Counted from the stretch's first letter, positions 1-8,144 are shown. The stretch: DNA of 22,882 nt from JAZTZP01 sp045637525 (GCA_045637525.1 JAZTZP010000024.1:1-22882); one strand, 5' to 3'. Translations and numbers: made by a program. Notes: generated by a model not told the origin, from the sequence alone.

Positions 1-150
1 CCAGGGTGGCTTCTCTTGACGAAGTCAATTCACCTTCAGGGAGCTGTCGCTGAAAGCGACTGAGGGATTGTCTTTCAAGAAAATCAACATATTTAAGAAA
101 CAATCCCTCCACCGCAAGCGGTCCCCCTCCCTTTAGGCAAGGGAGGCTTG
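1..150. repeat. Clostridial-type hairpin-rich dispersed repeat (partial at window edge)
   Basis: No ORF. The stretch is built of small hairpins: TTGAC/GTCAA at 16-28 with loop gaa, GTCGCT/AGCGAC at 46-60 with loop gaa, AGGGATTG (63-70) pairing with CAATCCCT (101-108), ACCGC/GCGGT at 111-122, and CCTCCCTT/AAGGGAGG at 126-146. From memory, elements ending in CCCTCCCTT...AAGGGAGG are dispersed in gut Clostridia; I cannot search to confirm this. It may continue left of the window. From 151 to about 300 there is only AT-rich sequence with nothing I can name. Confidence 0.6.
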
Positions 151-309
151 CAAAGCGTACCGAAATCCTACTGCAAACACGCAGATAAACTATAATTTAC
201 ATTTTTATTATATAATAAAACCAAACAGTTGTAAAGCTAAATATTTTGATATTTGATATAAATATTTTGATATTTTGTTAAATAACAGACGGTAATGGGG
301 GAATTATTA

Positions 310-338
310 TTGACAATTTCAGGATTTTGTTATATAAT
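310..338 (+). promoter_or_regulatory. Perfect consensus sigma-A promoter with no gene directly behind it
   Basis: TTGACA (310-315) and TATAAT (333-338) are separated by exactly 17 bp, so both hexamers match consensus. Transcription would start near 345. The first credible start codon is at 658, over 300 nt away, and structured sequence with a T run lies between. The promoter therefore probably serves a small RNA rather than the AraC gene. Confidence 0.7.
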
Positions 339-344
339 TATTTA

Positions 345-410
345 AAGAATAAAAAAGTCACTATCGTGACTGTCGTTCGCACAGCTCACTTTCATAAGTA
401 GACTTTTTTG
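345..410 (+). ncRNA. Candidate small structured RNA
   Basis: The segment directly behind the perfect promoter can close with a nine-pair outer stem, AAAAAAGTC (351-359) with GACTTTTTT (401-409), whose right arm is a run of six T. Inside lie small hairpins: CTGT/ACAG (370-384) and ACTT/AAGT (388-399). GTCAC/GTGAC (357-370) competes with part of the outer stem. The fold is cloverleaf-like and could end as an intrinsic terminator, giving a transcript of about 65 nt. I do not recognise a known RNA family. The pairing was judged by eye, and this could instead be a dispersed hairpin repeat. Confidence 0.3.
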
Positions 411-412
411 TA

Positions 413-570
413 ATTTAGAAAATTGCAAAAGCACGCAATTTCCTAAAAGATAAAAAAAGCCTATATATCGGCCGGCGATTACGGGGAATCCCGAACCGCA
501 GGCGACATATGGTTTATATAAATTATTAAAGAGAGAGCTTGTAAAAAAATACGTTGGTATTTTCTTACAA
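413..570. other. Structured intergenic DNA upstream of the AraC gene
   Basis: Three further inverted repeats are visible. The first is TTTAGAAAATTGC (414-426) with GCAATTTCCTAAA (435-447), twelve pairs and one mismatch. The second is an imperfect long-range stem of 460-473 with 501-512, enclosing a small CGGG/CCCG hairpin at 482-493. The third is a 14-bp arm pair at 539-552 and 557-570 with one mismatch and loop GTTG, directly before TATAAT at 571-576. The last could be an operator or structured leader for the AraC gene. No riboswitch family was recognised. Confidence 0.4.
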
Positions 571-657
571 TATAATTATATCATACAAAAACGGATATGT
601 AAACAATAAGATTTTTGCATTGCATATAAATATATTGAACAAGGCAGGGCGCAGAAC

Positions 658-1479
658 ATGGAAAACATATTTTTATATAATAATTCTAATTTACTTCCGC
701 TGTATGTTCTTCGTACGGGATTTAAAGAACAGCAGTATCATATAATAAGAAGTCAGGGATATCCGGCATATCAGCTTGCGGTGTGTACAAACGGCGTGGG
801 CGAATTTTTGTGCGGAGGGGCACGCCATGTTATAGAGCCCGGTGATGTATTTATATTTGAGCCGCGTGCCGCACATGAATATTATCCTGTCGATGCAAAC
901 TGGAGCATTCATTTCTTTACATTCGGCGGTGACGGCGTTGCGGGACTCATGAAATATATGAATATTGAGGGCTATGCGGTATTTTCTATGAGTGGGGAAG
1001 CACTTATGGAATATATGAAAATTTCTGAGGAGCTGCATGAGGCATATAAAATAAAAACCGAATTTACAGCATCGGCGCTGATGTACAGACTGCTTGCAGA
1101 AACATTTAATCTGAAGAGAAAAAAACCGGTGGATGATGATACAAGCGAGGATGTGCGTGCAAAAATAGTTACACCGGTTATACGATATATGCAGAAAAAT
1201 TATAAAGAAAACATCAGCCTTGACGATATGTGTGATGTGGCGGAGGTTTCGAGGAGCTATTTGTGTCGGGTGTTTAAACGTAAAACCGGTGTCACGCCTG
1301 TGAGATTTCTGATGAATATGCGTATAGAGGAAGCGAAAAAACGGCTGGTATCTACGGATATGCGTGTTAGCAGAATATCGGAGGCGGTGGGTTTTAATGA
1401 TGTAAGTTATTTCTGTGCGGTGTTCCGGAGCGGTGTCGGAATAACGCCGGAGGAATACAGAAGGGTGCAAACTGATTAA
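658..1479 (+). CDS. AraC/XylS-family transcriptional regulator
   Basis: This 273-residue protein has the usual AraC layout. The N-terminal half carries a cupin-like effector-sensing domain; the GDVFIFEP segment and the following HEYYP at about 62-77 are typical of it. The C-terminal third, about 168-270, carries two helix-turn-helix motifs, with ISLDDMCDVAEVSRSYLCRVF in the first and RISEAVGFNDVSYFCAVFR in the second, ending in the family signature ITPEEYRR. Regulators of this type commonly control sugar-uptake or degradation genes in Clostridia. Nothing next to it identifies a target: the next genes are the housekeeping secA and prfB, so it probably acts elsewhere or on itself. The ribosome site is weak (AAGGCAGGG upstream of 658). 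The effector cannot be read from sequence. Confidence 0.9.
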   Translation: MENIFLYNNSNLLPLYVLRTGFKEQQYHIIRSQGYPAYQLAVCTNGVGEFLCGGARHVIEPGDVFIFEPRAAHEYYPVDANWSIHFFTFGGDGVAGLMKYMNIEGYAVFSMSGEALMEYMKISEELHEAYKIKTEFTASALMYRLLAETFNLKRKKPVDDDTSEDVRAKIVTPVIRYMQKNYKENISLDDMCDVAEVSRSYLCRVFKRKTGVTPVRFLMNMRIEEAKKRLVSTDMRVSRISEAVGFNDVSYFCAVFRSGVGITPEEYRRVQTD

Positions 1480-1586
1480 AATGTTGTGATAATGCACAAA
1501 TTATAAAAGCTAATTTGTCGTGATTTAACAAAAAAGTCTAAAATGAAAAAATTAACAAAAAAACAGTAGTAAATTTTGCGAAACTA

Positions 1587-1595
1587 TGGTATAAT
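1587..1595 (+). promoter_or_regulatory. Probable secA promoter (extended -10)
   Basis: TGGTATAAT is an extended -10 element with a perfect TATAAT at 1590-1595. No good -35 lies 17 bp upstream, which is common for extended -10 promoters. It is the only strong -10 between the AraC stop and secA and would leave a 5' leader of about 100 nt. Confidence 0.55.
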
Positions 1596-1671
1596 AAAGG
1601 TTGAACGCAAAGTTTTAAATTTGTAATGTATAAGACTATAAATATCAATATAATTTGATTTAAGAAAATAA

Positions 1672-1700
1672 CGCTGTTTTACAGCGGTGATATATGGAGG
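1672..1700 (+). promoter_or_regulatory. secA leader hairpin and ribosome binding site
   Basis: CGCTGT (1672-1677) pairs with ACAGCG (1681-1686) to form a tight hairpin ending nine bases before a strong GGAGG (1696-1700), which is six bases before the secA ATG. The hairpin could tune translation of secA, but there is no sign of a SecM-like arrest peptide ORF. Confidence 0.4.
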
Positions 1701-1706
1701 TTAAAC

Positions 1707-4430
1707 ATGGGTTTATTCGAGAAATTGTTCGGAACCTATTCGGACAGAGAGCTGAAAAAGGTGCGTCCCATAGCGGCACAGGTAATGGCACTTGATGATG
1801 AATATTCAAAGCTTACAGATGCACAGTTAAAAGCTAAGACAGATGAATTTAAAAAGAGAATAGCAGACGGTGAGGAGCTTGATTCCATACTTCCTGAGGC
1901 TTTTGCCACAATGCGTGAGGCAAGCTGGAGAGTGCTGGGAATGAAGCATTTTGAGGTACAGGTTATAGGCGGAATAATTCTTCATCAGGGAAGAATAGCC
2001 GAGATGAAAACAGGTGAAGGTAAAACACTTGTGTCTACGTTACCGGCGTATCTGAATGCACTTACCGGCAAGGGAGTACATATCGTTACGGTAAACGATT
2101 ATCTTGCAAAGCGTGACAGCGAATGGATGGGTAAGGTATACAGATTTTTAGGCCTGACGGTCGGTCTTATAATACATGACCTTGATCCGAAAGAGAGACG
2201 TGCTGCGTATAATGCTGATATTACCTACGGAACAAATAACGAGCTCGGATTTGATTACTTAAGAGACAACATGGTTGTTGAAAAGGAAGCTATGGTTCAG
2301 AGAGGTCATAACTATGCGGTTGTCGATGAGGTTGACTCAATTTTGATAGACGAGGCAAGAACTCCGCTTATTATCTCGGGTATGGGTAAAGAGGCAAACG
2401 ACCTTTATAAGGTTGCGGATATGTTTGCAAAGCGTCTTAAGAAGCTCGTTTTAACAGAGCATGACGATAAGGAGCTTGACACTGATGTTGATGCTGATTA
2501 TATCGTTGACGAAAAGGCAAAAACGGCAACGCTTACAGAACGCGGTGTTAAAAAGGCAGAGCAGGGCTTTGGAGTGGACAATCTTTCAGATCCTGAAAAT
2601 ATGCAACTCCAGCATCATATAAATCAGGCGTTGCAGGCAAACGGTTGCATGCATCGTGATCAGCAGTATGTTGTAATAGACGGTAAAGTTCAGATAGTTG
2701 ACGAGTTTACGGGCCGTATTATGCCGGGAAGACGTTTCTCTGAAGGTCTTCATCAGGCTATTGAGGCTAAAGAAGGCGTTAAGATTGAAAACGAGAGCAA
2801 AACTCTTGCTACAATAACGTTCCAGAACTTCTTCAGATTATATAATAAGCTCTCGGGTATGACAGGTACGGCTTTAACTGAGGAAGAAGAATTTCAGCAC
2901 ATATACAAGCTTGACTGTGTTGCTGTTCCGACAAATAAGCCGGTACAGAGACAGGATCTCGATGACAGCGTTTATAAGACAGAACGCGGAAAGTTTATGG
3001 CAGTAATCCGTCAGATAAAGGAATGTCATGAAAAGGGACAGCCTGTTCTTGTTGGTACTGTTGACGTTAAAAAATCGGAAATTTTATCGGCACTTTTAAA
3101 GCGTGAGGGAATAAAGCATGAGGTTTTAAATGCGAAATTCCATCAGAAGGAAGCTGAAATTGTTGCACAGGCAGGTAAAAAAGGCGCTGTTACAATCGCA
3201 ACAAACATGGCAGGTCGTGGTACGGACATAATGCTCGGCGGTAATGCGGAGTATATGGCAAAGCATGAGCTTGTAAAACAGGGCATGAGCGATGAGCTTC
3301 TGGTTGAGGCTACCGGTTTTGCTGATACAGATGATCCGGAAATAATCGAAGCAAGAGCAAAATACAGCGAATATTACGAGAAATTCAAGAAGGAAATCGA
3401 GCCGGAACGTGAAGCGGTTAAGGAAGCGGGCGGATTATTTATAATCGGTACCGAAAGACACGAATCAAGACGTATAGATAACCAGCTCCGTGGCCGTGCC
3501 GGTCGTCAGGGAGACCCGGGTGCGTCTAAGTTCTATTTGTCATTAGAGGATGACCTTATGCGTATATTCGGTTCGGATAAGGTGAAGGCTTTCGTTTCTG
3601 CTCTCGGTATTGAAGAGGATGAGCCGATAGAGGCTGCAATGCTTACAAAGTCTATCGGAAATGCTCAGAAGAACTTGGAAAGCCGTAACTTTGATACACG
3701 TAAACACGTTCTTCAGTACGACGAGGTAATGAACGAACAGCGTAAGATTATTTATGCTCAGAGACGTATGGTGCTTGACGGTGAGGACTTAAGAACTACC
3801 ATTATGGGTATGCTTGAGTCTGTTATAGACACTGCGCTTGACGATTATATCGGAATTACCGAAGTTCCCGAAGAATGGAATATTAATGCAATAAAAGAAT
3901 TTGCAAATAATAACTTAAGAGCGGCAGGCGAATTTAATATAGGCGCTGACGAAATAGACTCAATAACACGTGAGAAGGTTAAGGGAAGACTGCTTGATAT
4001 TGCCCATAAGAGATATGCGGAGCAAGAAGAACTTTTCGGAGAAAATATGCGTGAGCTTGAGCGTGTTATAATGCTTAAGGTTGTTGATACCTTATGGATG
4101 GATCATCTTGATGAAATGGATCATGTGAAGCGTGAGATAGGACTTCGTGCATATGGTCAGCATGACCCGGTAGTTGAGTACAGAACAGTCGGAAGCGAGA
4201 TGTATGACGCTATGCTTGAGGCAATAAAGCGTGATACGGTAAAATATTTGCTGTTTGCAATGCCGAGAATAAAGATTGAACGTGAACAGGTTGCAAAGCC
4301 AATGGATACAGGCGGTGACGGTTCTTTAGCAAAACAGCCGAAAAAAGCTGATAAGACTCCGGGCAGAAATGATCCTTGTCCATGCGGCAGCGGTAAGAAA
4401 TTTAAGCACTGCTGCGGAAAAAATGCATAA
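1707..4430 (+). CDS. secA: Preprotein translocase ATPase SecA
   Basis: SecA is the ATPase motor that pushes unfolded preproteins through the SecYEG channel at the membrane. The 907-residue protein is full length. Walker A is GEGKT at about 103-107 after the IAEM segment typical of SecA. The Walker B/DEAD-like DEVDSILIDEAR starts near 207 and runs into the preprotein-binding region. The second motor domain carries ATNMAGRGTDI and QLRGRAGRQGDPG. The helical scaffold and wing domains follow. The last 20 residues hold the zinc-binding SEC-C tail CPCGSGKKFKHCC, which contacts SecB or ribosomes in other bacteria. The start follows a GGAGG site and has the usual MGLFEKLFG beginning. prfB follows 33 nt later, an arrangement common in Bacillota. 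Only one SecA is in the window. Confidence 0.98.
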   Translation: MGLFEKLFGTYSDRELKKVRPIAAQVMALDDEYSKLTDAQLKAKTDEFKKRIADGEELDSILPEAFATMREASWRVLGMKHFEVQVIGGIILHQGRIAEMKTGEGKTLVSTLPAYLNALTGKGVHIVTVNDYLAKRDSEWMGKVYRFLGLTVGLIIHDLDPKERRAAYNADITYGTNNELGFDYLRDNMVVEKEAMVQRGHNYAVVDEVDSILIDEARTPLIISGMGKEANDLYKVADMFAKRLKKLVLTEHDDKELDTDVDADYIVDEKAKTATLTERGVKKAEQGFGVDNLSDPENMQLQHHINQALQANGCMHRDQQYVVIDGKVQIVDEFTGRIMPGRRFSEGLHQAIEAKEGVKIENESKTLATITFQNFFRLYNKLSGMTGTALTEEEEFQHIYKLDCVAVPTNKPVQRQDLDDSVYKTERGKFMAVIRQIKECHEKGQPVLVGTVDVKKSEILSALLKREGIKHEVLNAKFHQKEAEIVAQAGKKGAVTIATNMAGRGTDIMLGGNAEYMAKHELVKQGMSDELLVEATGFADTDDPEIIEARAKYSEYYEKFKKEIEPEREAVKEAGGLFIIGTERHESRRIDNQLRGRAGRQGDPGASKFYLSLEDDLMRIFGSDKVKAFVSALGIEEDEPIEAAMLTKSIGNAQKNLESRNFDTRKHVLQYDEVMNEQRKIIYAQRRMVLDGEDLRTTIMGMLESVIDTALDDYIGITEVPEEWNINAIKEFANNNLRAAGEFNIGADEIDSITREKVKGRLLDIAHKRYAEQEELFGENMRELERVIMLKVVDTLWMDHLDEMDHVKREIGLRAYGQHDPVVEYRTVGSEMYDAMLEAIKRDTVKYLLFAMPRIKIEREQVAKPMDTGGDGSLAKQPKKADKTPGRNDPCPCGSGKKFKHCCGKNA

Positions 4431-4463
4431 ATAATTGTCTGAAATAAATTAAAGGATGTGAGA

Positions 4464-5589
4464 ATGATGTTGGAATACGATGAGTATAAATTAAGACTTT
4501 CCGGTCTTGAAAAAAACATTAGCGAATTGAGGGATTCACTTTGACATTGCCGGGGCAATGAAAAAGGTAGAAGAGCTTGAAGCGAAAACAGGAGAAGACG
4601 GTTTCTGGGACGATATGGAGTCGGGAAGCAAAGTTCTTCAGCAGATAAAACAGTTAAAGGATAAGGTTGAGAGCTATGAAAATCTTGCAAGCTCATGGGA
4701 AGATACACTTGTTCTTATAGATATGGCAAACGAGGAAAATGACGAATCAATGCTCGGCGAAATAAAGTCGAGCGTTGAGGATATAGAAGAAAAGCTTGAG
4801 AAAATGACTTTGGAAACACTTTTATCCGGTCATTACGACAAGAACAATGCGATTATGACATTCCATGCCGGAGCCGGCGGAACAGAGGCTCAGGACTGGT
4901 GCGAAATGCTTATAAGAATGTATCAGATGTGGGCTCAGAAAAACGGCTATACATTTGATATGATGGATTCTTTGCCCGGAGATGATGCCGGAATGAAGAG
5001 TGCTACCGTTAATATAAGCGGACTTAATGCATATGGTTATCTTCGTTCGGAAAAGGGCGTACACAGACTGGTAAGAATATCCCCGTTTGACGCATCGGGA
5101 AGACGTCATACGTCTTTTGCATCAATAGAGGTTATGCCGGAAATTGATGACGATATAGAGATAAATATCCGCACAGAGGATTTGAAGGTAGATACTTACC
5201 GTGCAAGCGGAGCCGGCGGTCAGCACATTAACAAGACCGACTCGGCTATAAGAATAACACATATTCCGACGGGTGTTGTTGTGTCGTGTCAGACACAGCG
5301 TTCTCAGCATCAGAACAGAGAATATGCAATGAGAATGTTAAAATCAAAGCTTGCAGAAATTGCTGAACAGCAGCAAAAAGAAAAGATTGAGGACATTAAG
5401 GGCGTTCAGAAAGAAATAGCATGGGGAAGCCAGATTCGTTCATACGTTTTCCATCCGTATAATTTGGTAAAAGACCATAGAACGGGCTTCGAAATGGGAA
5501 ACATAGGAGCAGTAATGGATGGCGACATCACCGGCTTTATAAACGCATACTTAAAAGCAGCAAGCCTCGGTCAGCTTGAACTTAAATAA
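4464..5589 (+). CDS. prfB: Peptide chain release factor 2 (RF2), programmed +1 frameshift
   Basis: RF2 recognises UAA and UGA stop codons and triggers peptide release on the ribosome. The coding sequence is split. Frame one runs 4464-4541 (26 codons, ending in Ser-Leu) to an in-frame TGA at 4542-4544. Skipping T4542 continues in the +1 frame with Asp (GAC 4543-4545) to 5589, giving about 374 residues, the normal RF2 length. The stop-recognition tripeptide SPF is at about 206-208 and the catalytic GGQ at about 251-253 in ASGAGGQHINKTDSAIRITH. The start ATG at 4464 has AAAGGA seven bases upstream; a second ATG follows at once. Calling the gene from the ATG at 4558 would lose the N-terminus. It is probably cotranscribed with secA and is followed by a terminator. 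Confidence 0.97.
4529..4545 (+). promoter_or_regulatory. RF2 autoregulatory +1 frameshift site
   Basis: The CTT TGA C slippery site (4539-4545) is preceded by GAGGG at 4529-4533, an internal Shine-Dalgarno-like element. Its AGG codon sits at the same distance from the stop as in the E. coli prfB signal. When RF2 is scarce, slow reading of TGA lets the ribosome shift and make RF2, so the level is self-regulated. That mechanism is established for E. coli; here it is read from the conserved signal. Confidence 0.95.
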
Positions 5590-5597
5590 AATGATAC

Positions 5598-5637
5598 AAA
5601 AAAACGCATTGCCTTGAATTTTCGCAATGCGTTTTTT
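5598..5637 (+). terminator. Rho-independent terminator after prfB
   Basis: AACGCATTGC pairs with GCAATGCGTT around a loop of about ten bases, within an A run on the left and T6 on the right (5632-5637). It lies eight bases after the prfB stop and can work in both directions. Confidence 0.93.
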
Positions 5638-5691
5638 GTGTTCTGTCAAATTATAAATTGTTACTCTTTTTTGTCTTTTCTATGAAACCTA

Positions 5692-5720
5692 TTGAACTTT
5701 TTGTCTAAATATGGTACAAT
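5692..5720 (+). promoter_or_regulatory. Strong promoter entering the decayed toxin region
   Basis: TTGAAC (5692-5697), a 17-bp spacer and TGG-TACAAT (5715-5720) form a near-consensus promoter. It is followed by GAGG and ATG at 5738, which opens only 28 codons: five native-looking codons and then the palindromic repeat beginning at 5753. The original gene appears to have lost everything after its start. Confidence 0.65.
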
Positions 5721-5752
5721 CTATATGAGGTATTTTTATGAGAATTGGGATG

Positions 5753-5850
5753 GTTGGGGACGTGCCTGTTTCATCACGTTTTGCGAGAAGGTGTAAAAAT
5801 GGCATAGATATGCGATTTGTTTAAATGTGCAATAATAGGCACGTCCCTGG
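5753..5850. repeat. Palindromic GTTGGGGACGT repeat, copy 1
   Basis: The left end GGGGACGTGCCTGTTT and right end AATAGGCACGTCCCT form an inverted pair with an internal GCATA/TATGC hairpin. Bases 5753-5820 match 14479-14546 with one difference in 68. No transposase is inside. The design resembles REP-type palindromes mobilised by Y1-family RAYT transposases, which is an inference. Confidence 0.85.
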
Positions 5851-5851
5851 T

Positions 5852-5929
5852 CATCACGTTACGTATTTTAATAGTGCCGATAAAGCAGCAAATGTACTAA
5901 ACAAGTTTTGGGATAGGGCGGTTGAGTGA
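5852..5929 (+). pseudogene. C-terminal tail fragment of a larger protein (probable Rhs toxin tail)
   Basis: An open frame with no start of its own emerges from the repeat and codes for about 25 residues ending FNSADKAANVLNKFWDRAVE before TGA at 5927-5929. It reads as a genuine protein end: sense codons run into a stop that overlaps the GTG start of the next gene (GTGA at 5926-5929). By comparison with the neighbouring cassettes it is probably the tail of a polymorphic-toxin C-terminus whose body was lost. The family is not recognisable from so short a piece. Confidence 0.45.
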
Positions 5930-6621
5930 TAATGAGGTATACTTTTATAACAGTAAAAAGAATTTTAATATTGCTAATTGTTATAGTCTGTATTGTTGCT
6001 TTAAGATTAGTGATAGAGAAAAGAATTTATCTTGTTGGATTAGCTCCAATTAATTCAGATGTTAGTACCGAAATGTTGGATAAAGACATTGATGCTATTT
6101 TAGCCTTATACGGGTTAACAAAGGAAGACAGTGAAATACTTTTCGGAGAAGGAAATAGTATATATGATATGCATTATAACAGAGATAATTCTAAAGGTAA
6201 ATCTATATTCATAAATGTTAGACCGGTTCTATTTGGTAGTCATAAATCTTATACCGAAATAGAAACACTTATGGAAATATGGACATATATAATTAATCGC
6301 AAATTTGATTGTGATATAGAAGGCATAACGTATTTTTTTACTGCACCAAGTGAACTGTTTCAAGGATTAAGTCCAAATGAAATATATATGTCAAAAGATG
6401 AGTTTTTAGTGTTATATAGCGAGATTGATGGGGATAATTTGACCCATTATCAAAAAATAAAGGAATTAACTAATATATATGTTTTGAAGACAAATTATCA
6501 AAGAAAAAGTGGACATATTCAAGTCACAAGTTATGTGCTGTATGATTATATCATAGTTGTTGTTGAACGTATATTTTGGCTTGTAGTTACATGGTTGAAA
6601 GTTATTGGTATCATGAGATAG
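5926..6621 (+). CDS. Hypothetical membrane-anchored protein, possible immunity protein
   Basis: A 231-residue protein I do not recognise. An N-terminal hydrophobic helix (ILILLIVIVCIVALRLVI, about 13-30) anchors it. A second hydrophobic stretch near the C-terminus (about 205-229, YDYIIVVVERIFWLVVTWLKV) could be another membrane segment. There is no good Shine-Dalgarno site. The GTG at 5926 overlaps the stop of the upstream tail fragment by four bases, suggesting translational coupling, and an ATG at 5932 is the alternative. A membrane protein coupled to the end of a toxin-like fragment fits an immunity role, which is inference. Its stop TAG (6619-6621) comes from the start of the next palindromic repeat, so the original C-terminus may be missing. 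Confidence 0.6.
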   Translation: MIMRYTFITVKRILILLIVIVCIVALRLVIEKRIYLVGLAPINSDVSTEMLDKDIDAILALYGLTKEDSEILFGEGNSIYDMHYNRDNSKGKSIFINVRPVLFGSHKSYTEIETLMEIWTYIINRKFDCDIEGITYFFTAPSELFQGLSPNEIYMSKDEFLVLYSEIDGDNLTHYQKIKELTNIYVLKTNYQRKSGHIQVTSYVLYDYIIVVVERIFWLVVTWLKVIGIMR

Positions 6622-6672
6622 TTGAGTGGGGACGTACATAGTTGGGGACGTGCCTGTTTTTGCACATTAACA
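6619..6672. repeat. Palindromic GTTGGGGACGT repeat, copy 2 (partial, doubled)
   Basis: Two left ends lie in tandem: GTGGGGACGTACATAG (6626-6641) and then GTTGGGGACGTGCCTG (6641-6656), followed by TTTTTGCAC. No matching right end is seen. It separates the membrane protein from the YD-repeat fragment. Confidence 0.75.
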
Positions 6673-7057
6673 GGGGGAATGCTTTATATAGAGAACTATG
6701 CATATTCTTCTGATTCATCTTCAAAAACAGTTACAAAGGTTACAAGCCCGACCGGGAATCCAAGTTTAACAACTACAACTGTATATGATAAATATTCACG
6801 TGTAAAAGCGAAAGTAATGCAAGTGACGGCAAGACGTACAGCAGAAGCTATACATATGATTTTGAAGACAGAGTGCTTACTGAGACAAACGAAAAAGGCG
6901 GAGTAACGACATATACTTATGATGCTTTGGGCAATGTATTAACAGTAACTGATCCGATGAGTAATGTAGTATCAAATACATATGACTTGTCGGGAAGAAC
7001 TTTGAGTACAACAGATGCAAGGGGTAGCGTAATTCAATATGAATGGTATAAGGGGAA
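6673..7057 (+). pseudogene. Rhs/YD-repeat protein core fragment, frameshifted
   Basis: The translation contains YD/Rhs repeats: TTTTVYDKYSRVKAK in one frame, then SYTYDFEDRVLTETNEKGG, TTYTYDALGNVLTVTD and NTYDLSGRTLSTTDARG in another. The two frames join if one A is restored near 6813 (AAAGTAATGC for AAAGTAAATGC, giving KVNASDGKTYS), so this is a one-base deletion in a once continuous gene. Rhs/YD shells encase C-terminal toxins in polymorphic toxin systems. The fragment lacks a start and an end. The left side leaves a repeat at about 6672, and the right side runs into another at 7058. It is clearly non-functional. Confidence 0.85.
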
Positions 7058-7275
7058 CATAGTTGGGGACGTCAGACTGTCGAAAAACTCAAAATTTGGG
7101 TATAATCAAATCGAACAAATCGCATTAAACTGATGTTTGTCGGAAGCAAAATTCTCGAAAACAGCAATTATTCGACAGTCTGACGTGCCTGTTTTATCAC
7201 GCTTTATTGCAAGAGCGAAAAAAGCATAATAGGAGAATAAAAAAATGTGCAAAAACAGGCACGTCCCCAACCGTG
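7058..7275. repeat. Composite palindromic repeat, copy 3
   Basis: The outer arms are GTTGGGGACGT (7062-7072) and AACAGGCACGTCCCCAAC (7254-7271). Inside lies a second inverted pair, CAGACTGTCGA (7073-7083) and TCGACAGTCTG (7172-7182), with ACGT on both sides. It can be read as one element inserted in another at ACGT, or as two arm types sharing a core. There is no ORF of note inside. Confidence 0.85.
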
Positions 7276-7341
7276 TCCGCTAATTTTAATGGAACAAATT
7301 ATTATGATAGTGAGATCGTGTATATGGCTATCACCAATTGA
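7276..7341 (+). pseudogene. C-terminal tail fragment (probable toxin tail)
   Basis: A start-less frame directly abuts the repeat and codes for SANFNGTNYYDSEIVYMAITN before TGA at 7339-7341, twenty bases upstream of the next gene start. Its place before a lipoprotein gene mirrors the other tail-plus-small-protein cassettes. It is too short to assign to a family. Confidence 0.4.
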
Positions 7342-7361
7342 TAATTAAGGAGAATTTAGAA

Positions 7362-8144
7362 ATGCATTATTTAGGTAAGTTTTTTTGTGTTTTGATATGT
7401 TTATTAAGTTTAATAATATTGTCAAGCTGTACTTTTAGAGTACAGCTTGACAATAATGATGTTGAGATTAATGAGTATGTTCATGAACCCACGCCTACGT
7501 CTCCGGTTCACAACATAAATAAACAAATCGAACAGAGACTTATGCGAGAGGAAAATATTATGTCTGAAGATGAAAAGAGTAGAATTTTAAAGTATGCTAA
7601 TAATGATACCCCTGCAGATGAATTGATAACAAAGATTAGTACGGGGAATGGAATTAAATATATAACTACTTTGAGAAAATTTTCAACGGATATTTTAAGT
7701 AAAAGACCTTGTGAGTGCGTAAGATACTCAGAGGAGACAAATGGCAGAGTATATTTTATTTATAAATGCGGTGAAAATGATTATGAATTTATTTTATATA
7801 ATTCGATAGAAGCGGATGCATATCCATGGGTGTGGGTTGTTGGTAAGCGTTTATATTTAAAAGATTTTGAAAATTTGCTCAAAAAGAATGCTACAATTGA
7901 TGAAGTGATGGAGTTTGATAAGAATGGTAATTATACAAGCCTGAGTGCAGGAACTGCTACGTCCACATACACATATCATTTTACTGTTGAGGGAGATATG
8001 ATACGGCTTGATTATGATGAAGGGAGAGTGAATAGACTTACTGTATTTAGTGGAGAGGAAAATCCGATATATCATAATTTGCTTCCTGTTGATAAAGAAC
8101 TGATAAAGAGACTAACTCAGTTGAAGAGTGGGGTGTCGGACTAA
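7362..8144 (+). CDS. Hypothetical lipoprotein, possible immunity protein
   Basis: A 260-residue protein starting at ATG 7362, eight bases after AAGGAGA. Starts further upstream would lack a site. The N-terminus is a lipoprotein signal: FFCVLICLLSLIILSSC, with the lipobox cysteine at about residue 23, so the mature protein should be lipid-anchored outside the membrane. The mature part is mixed alpha/beta with no family I recognise. It includes GRVYFIYKCGENDYEFILYN and a STYTYHFTVEGDMIRLDYDEG stretch. Its position behind a tail fragment and between palindromic repeats suggests an orphan immunity lipoprotein from a lost toxin, by analogy with its neighbours. The reading frame is intact. Confidence 0.7.
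   Translation: MHYLGKFFCVLICLLSLIILSSCTFRVQLDNNDVEINEYVHEPTPTSPVHNINKQIEQRLMREENIMSEDEKSRILKYANNDTPADELITKISTGNGIKYITTLRKFSTDILSKRPCECVRYSEETNGRVYFIYKCGENDYEFILYNSIEADAYPWVWVVGKRLYLKDFENLLKKNATIDEVMEFDKNGNYTSLSAGTATSTYTYHFTVEGDMIRLDYDEGRVNRLTVFSGEENPIYHNLLPVDKELIKRLTQLKSGVSD

Noticed and set aside
1..150. rRNA or tRNA fragment at the left edge
   Set aside because: The GC-rich hairpins drew attention, but there is no tRNA cloverleaf or T-loop sequence. It reads as a dispersed repeat.
457..512. A known riboswitch upstream of the AraC gene
   Set aside because: An imperfect long-range stem exists, but I cannot match it to the conserved bases of any riboswitch family I know, and no metabolic gene follows directly.
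554..745. 63-codon ORF overlapping the AraC start
   Set aside because: It opens at a TTG inside a hairpin, has no ribosome site and overlaps the well-supported AraC frame.
691..1497. Long minus-strand ORF over the AraC gene
   Set aside because: A shadow frame of a clear AraC coding region. The translation is rich in His, Ile and Arg with no domain.
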